Positions 4,544-6,145 of a DNA stretch of 6,145 nucleotides are shown in pieces; the stretch's first letter is position 1, and each line of letters starts with the position of its first letter. The DNA is from Paenibacillus sp. GTDB lineage: Bacteria; Bacillota; Bacilli; Paenibacillales; Paenibacillaceae. The position numbers and the translations under genes are program-made. A model generated the notes under the pieces. The model saw only the letters and a list, made by a program, of their open reading frames with translations. It was not told where the DNA came from and did no database searches. The stretch spans positions 4,175-10,319 of the forward strand of contig DOJM01000492.1 of NCBI GenBank assembly GCA_003529225.1, written 5' to 3'.

Positions 4544-6145
4544 TTAGCCGATCCAGATCCGCTGGGTGAAATGATCTCCGGAGTTCCTACCAATCATAAT
4601 ATCAAATTCCCCAGGTTCAAAGACCAATTGATCATCTTTTCCATAGAACATCAGCATTTCTCTAGTGATCTCGAAAGAAACCACTTGTTTCTCATGCGCT
4701 GCGAGTGTAATTTGTCGGAAGGCTTTCAGCTCCTTGACCGGGCGTACGACACTTGCGCTAACGTCATGGATATAGAGTTGAACGGTTTCCTTGCCGGCAA
4801 TGTCTGAAGTATTCTCCACTTCAATGGAGGCAACAATCCGACCCTTAGCATCAACATTAAAGTTGCTGTAATCAAAACTGGAATAGCTCAGACCATAGCC
4901 AAAGCAGAAAAGAGGGTCATTAGGGCAATCCAGATATCGGGTTACATAACGCACATTGGGATATAGGGGATCATAGGGACGTCCCGTCTGATAGGCATTG
5001 TAATAAACAGGAATTTGCCCAACTGAGTAAGGAAAGCTCATAGATAAACGAGCGGACGGATTATAATCTCCGAACAGCACATCAGCTAATGAATTTCCGG
5101 ATTCTGTACCCAGAAACCAGGCTTGCAGCAAAGCATCGCTGGCCTCAAGAACAGGCTTTAGTTCCAGCGGTCGGCCGCTAAATACAATGGTAACAATCTT
5201 TTTGCCGGTATCTTTCAGACGCCAGATCAGCTTCTCCTGATTGGTCGACAGGCGCAGATTGGTTTTGCTTCCACCTTCCCCGGTATCCTGCTGATTCTCA
5301 CCGACAGCCGCGAGAATTACATCGCAATCTTTCAGCTGTTGGAAGGCTTCCTCGATTTCATCCTCCACATCAAAAACACCCTCCAGCATGCTTCCCAGCT
5401 CCCCAGTCATAGCTGTAATAATATTCGCGGGAGATGTTTTCTGAGAGATGCCGTTGTAGAGTGATACTGCAGGGTCTTTTTCCGTTCCAGACCAGCCGCC
5501 AAGCACATGAATAGAGGTGGCGAAGGGACCGGCCAATCCAATCTTCATACCATGTTTAAGGGGTAGAGCGTCATTGTCATTTTTCAGCAGTACCACTGAG
5601 CTGGCACCGAGCTCTCTCGCGGCTTGCAAACTCTCCACGCTTGGCGTAGGCGCCTCATCTACTAGTGGATCTGCATCCTTGAATGGATTGTCAAACAAAC
5701 CGAGAGCGTCCTTGAGTTCTAGCACTCTAACAACGGCTTCATCGATCAAGGAAATATCAAGCTTGCCTTCCTCGATTAGACCCGCACCATGGTTTAGATA
5801 ATGGGTAGACATCATTTCAATATCAAGTCCGGCAGCCAGACTTTTCTCCGCTGCTTCGCGACCATCTTCGGCAGCACCATGAGGGATTAGTTCATTAACA
5901 GAATTGAAATCGGCGATGGTAACGCCGTTGAAGCCCCATTCCTCACGCAGAATTCCGCGTAGAAGTTTGGAATTTCCGCTTGCTGGTATACGATCAATTG
6001 TATTGAATGCAGCCATCACCATGGCAACACCAGCATCTACGGCAGCCTTATAGGCTGGCAGATAGAACTCACGTAAAACGCCGAGGGACATATCTACCGT
6101 ATTGTATTCACGACCTCCTTCGGGAGCGCCGTAACCGGCGAAGTG
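4544..6145 (-). CDS. bglX: Glycoside hydrolase family 3 beta-glycosidase, BglX-type (N-terminal part outside window)
   Basis: Releases terminal beta-linked glucose or a similar sugar from oligosaccharides. The frame is open to the window edge, so ATG 6091 is internal: the 18 residues before it contain HFAGYGAPEGGREYNTVDM, the conserved family segment that normally follows a Lys. 533 residues are visible against about 720-765 for BglX-like enzymes, so about 200 are missing, including any signal peptide. Visible domains: the end of the TIM barrel with the presumed nucleophile Asp79 (bases 5909-5911) in TIADFNSV; the alpha/beta sandwich from about 165 to 400, with SSVVLLKN, GPFA, AAVGENQ, EGGSKT, SGRPLEL and WFLGTESGNSLADVLFGD; and a C-terminal fibronectin-III-like domain, after FGYGLSYSSF, ending in the PGEFDIMIG strand. 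The acid/base Glu is probably in the GENQ-to-EGGSKT stretch but cannot be fixed by eye. Many segments match E. coli BglX closely (SVGQIPVYYNAYQTGRPYD). Location in or out of the cell is unknown. First gene of the operon in view. Confidence 0.92.
   Translation of the reverse strand, partial: HFAGYGAPEGGREYNTVDMSLGVLREFYLPAYKAAVDAGVAMVMAAFNTIDRIPASGNSKLLRGILREEWGFNGVTIADFNSVNELIPHGAAEDGREAAEKSLAAGLDIEMMSTHYLNHGAGLIEEGKLDISLIDEAVVRVLELKDALGLFDNPFKDADPLVDEAPTPSVESLQAARELGASSVVLLKNDNDALPLKHGMKIGLAGPFATSIHVLGGWSGTEKDPAVSLYNGISQKTSPANIITAMTGELGSMLEGVFDVEDEIEEAFQQLKDCDVILAAVGENQQDTGEGGSKTNLRLSTNQEKLIWRLKDTGKKIVTIVFSGRPLELKPVLEASDALLQAWFLGTESGNSLADVLFGDYNPSARLSMSFPYSVGQIPVYYNAYQTGRPYDPLYPNVRYVTRYLDCPNDPLFCFGYGLSYSSFDYSNFNVDAKGRIVASIEVENTSDIAGKETVQLYIHDVSASVVRPVKELKAFRQITLAAHEKQVVSFEITREMLMFYGKDDQLVFEPGEFDIMIGRNSGDHFTQRIWIG

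Noticed and set aside
4505..4807. Plus-strand frame of 100 residues spanning the operon gap
   Set aside because: It is antisense to the glycosidase C-terminus and has no family resemblance.
5517..5801. Ser/Ala-rich plus-strand frame
   Set aside because: Low-complexity composition and full overlap with the glycosidase gene mark it as a shadow.

Overview
The window looks like ordinary chromosome from a low-to-moderate GC, endospore-forming-type Bacillota, most likely Paenibacillaceae. This rests on strong GGAGG-type ribosome binding sites before several genes, short hairpin-plus-T terminators between units, and proteins resembling Bacillus/Paenibacillus relatives: an AroD close to the Bacillus type I dehydroquinase, an Mta/TipA-like MerR regulator, a DEDDh exonuclease and a BglX-type glycosidase. 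The assignment is inference from sequence character; no marker gene such as rRNA is present.

Left part (1-1618, + strand): the 3' nine-tenths of a ribokinase gene (5' end outside the window) is followed after 45 bases by aroD, type I 3-dehydroquinate dehydratase. aroD has its own ribosome binding site and every expected catalytic residue, but codon 55 is an in-frame TAA (1016-1018). It is therefore a very recently broken gene, a strain-specific nonsense allele, or a base-call error. A long hairpin (1645-1688) ends this unit and also serves the convergent regulator gene.

Middle part (1695-3500, - strand): a MerR-family regulator with a TipAS-type ligand domain is transcribed from a textbook MerR-type promoter (19-base spacer filled by a 9-3-9 dyad). 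That promoter overlaps the 5' end of the longest open frame, so the real start must be further in. The only codon at proper distance from the strong Shine-Dalgarno is ACG, not ATG. Upstream of it lies a separately terminated DEDDh 3'-5' exonuclease gene whose best start is an internal GTG.

Right part (3465-6145, - strand): a two-gene operon, a BglX-type family 3 beta-glycosidase (N-terminal part outside the window) followed 30 bases later by a cytoplasmic calcineurin-like metallophosphoesterase, closed by a hairpin terminator. The linkage suggests sugar and phosphoester scavenging, but no transporter or regulator in view supports a specific substrate.

No mobile element, CRISPR array, tRNA, rRNA or riboswitch was seen, and I found no convincing undescribed multi-gene system. 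The points most worth checking are the nonsense codon in aroD and the start and autoregulation of the MerR gene. No gene-free stretch exceeds 300 bases; the longest is about 190 bases, between the exonuclease and phosphoesterase genes, and holds a candidate promoter and a terminator.
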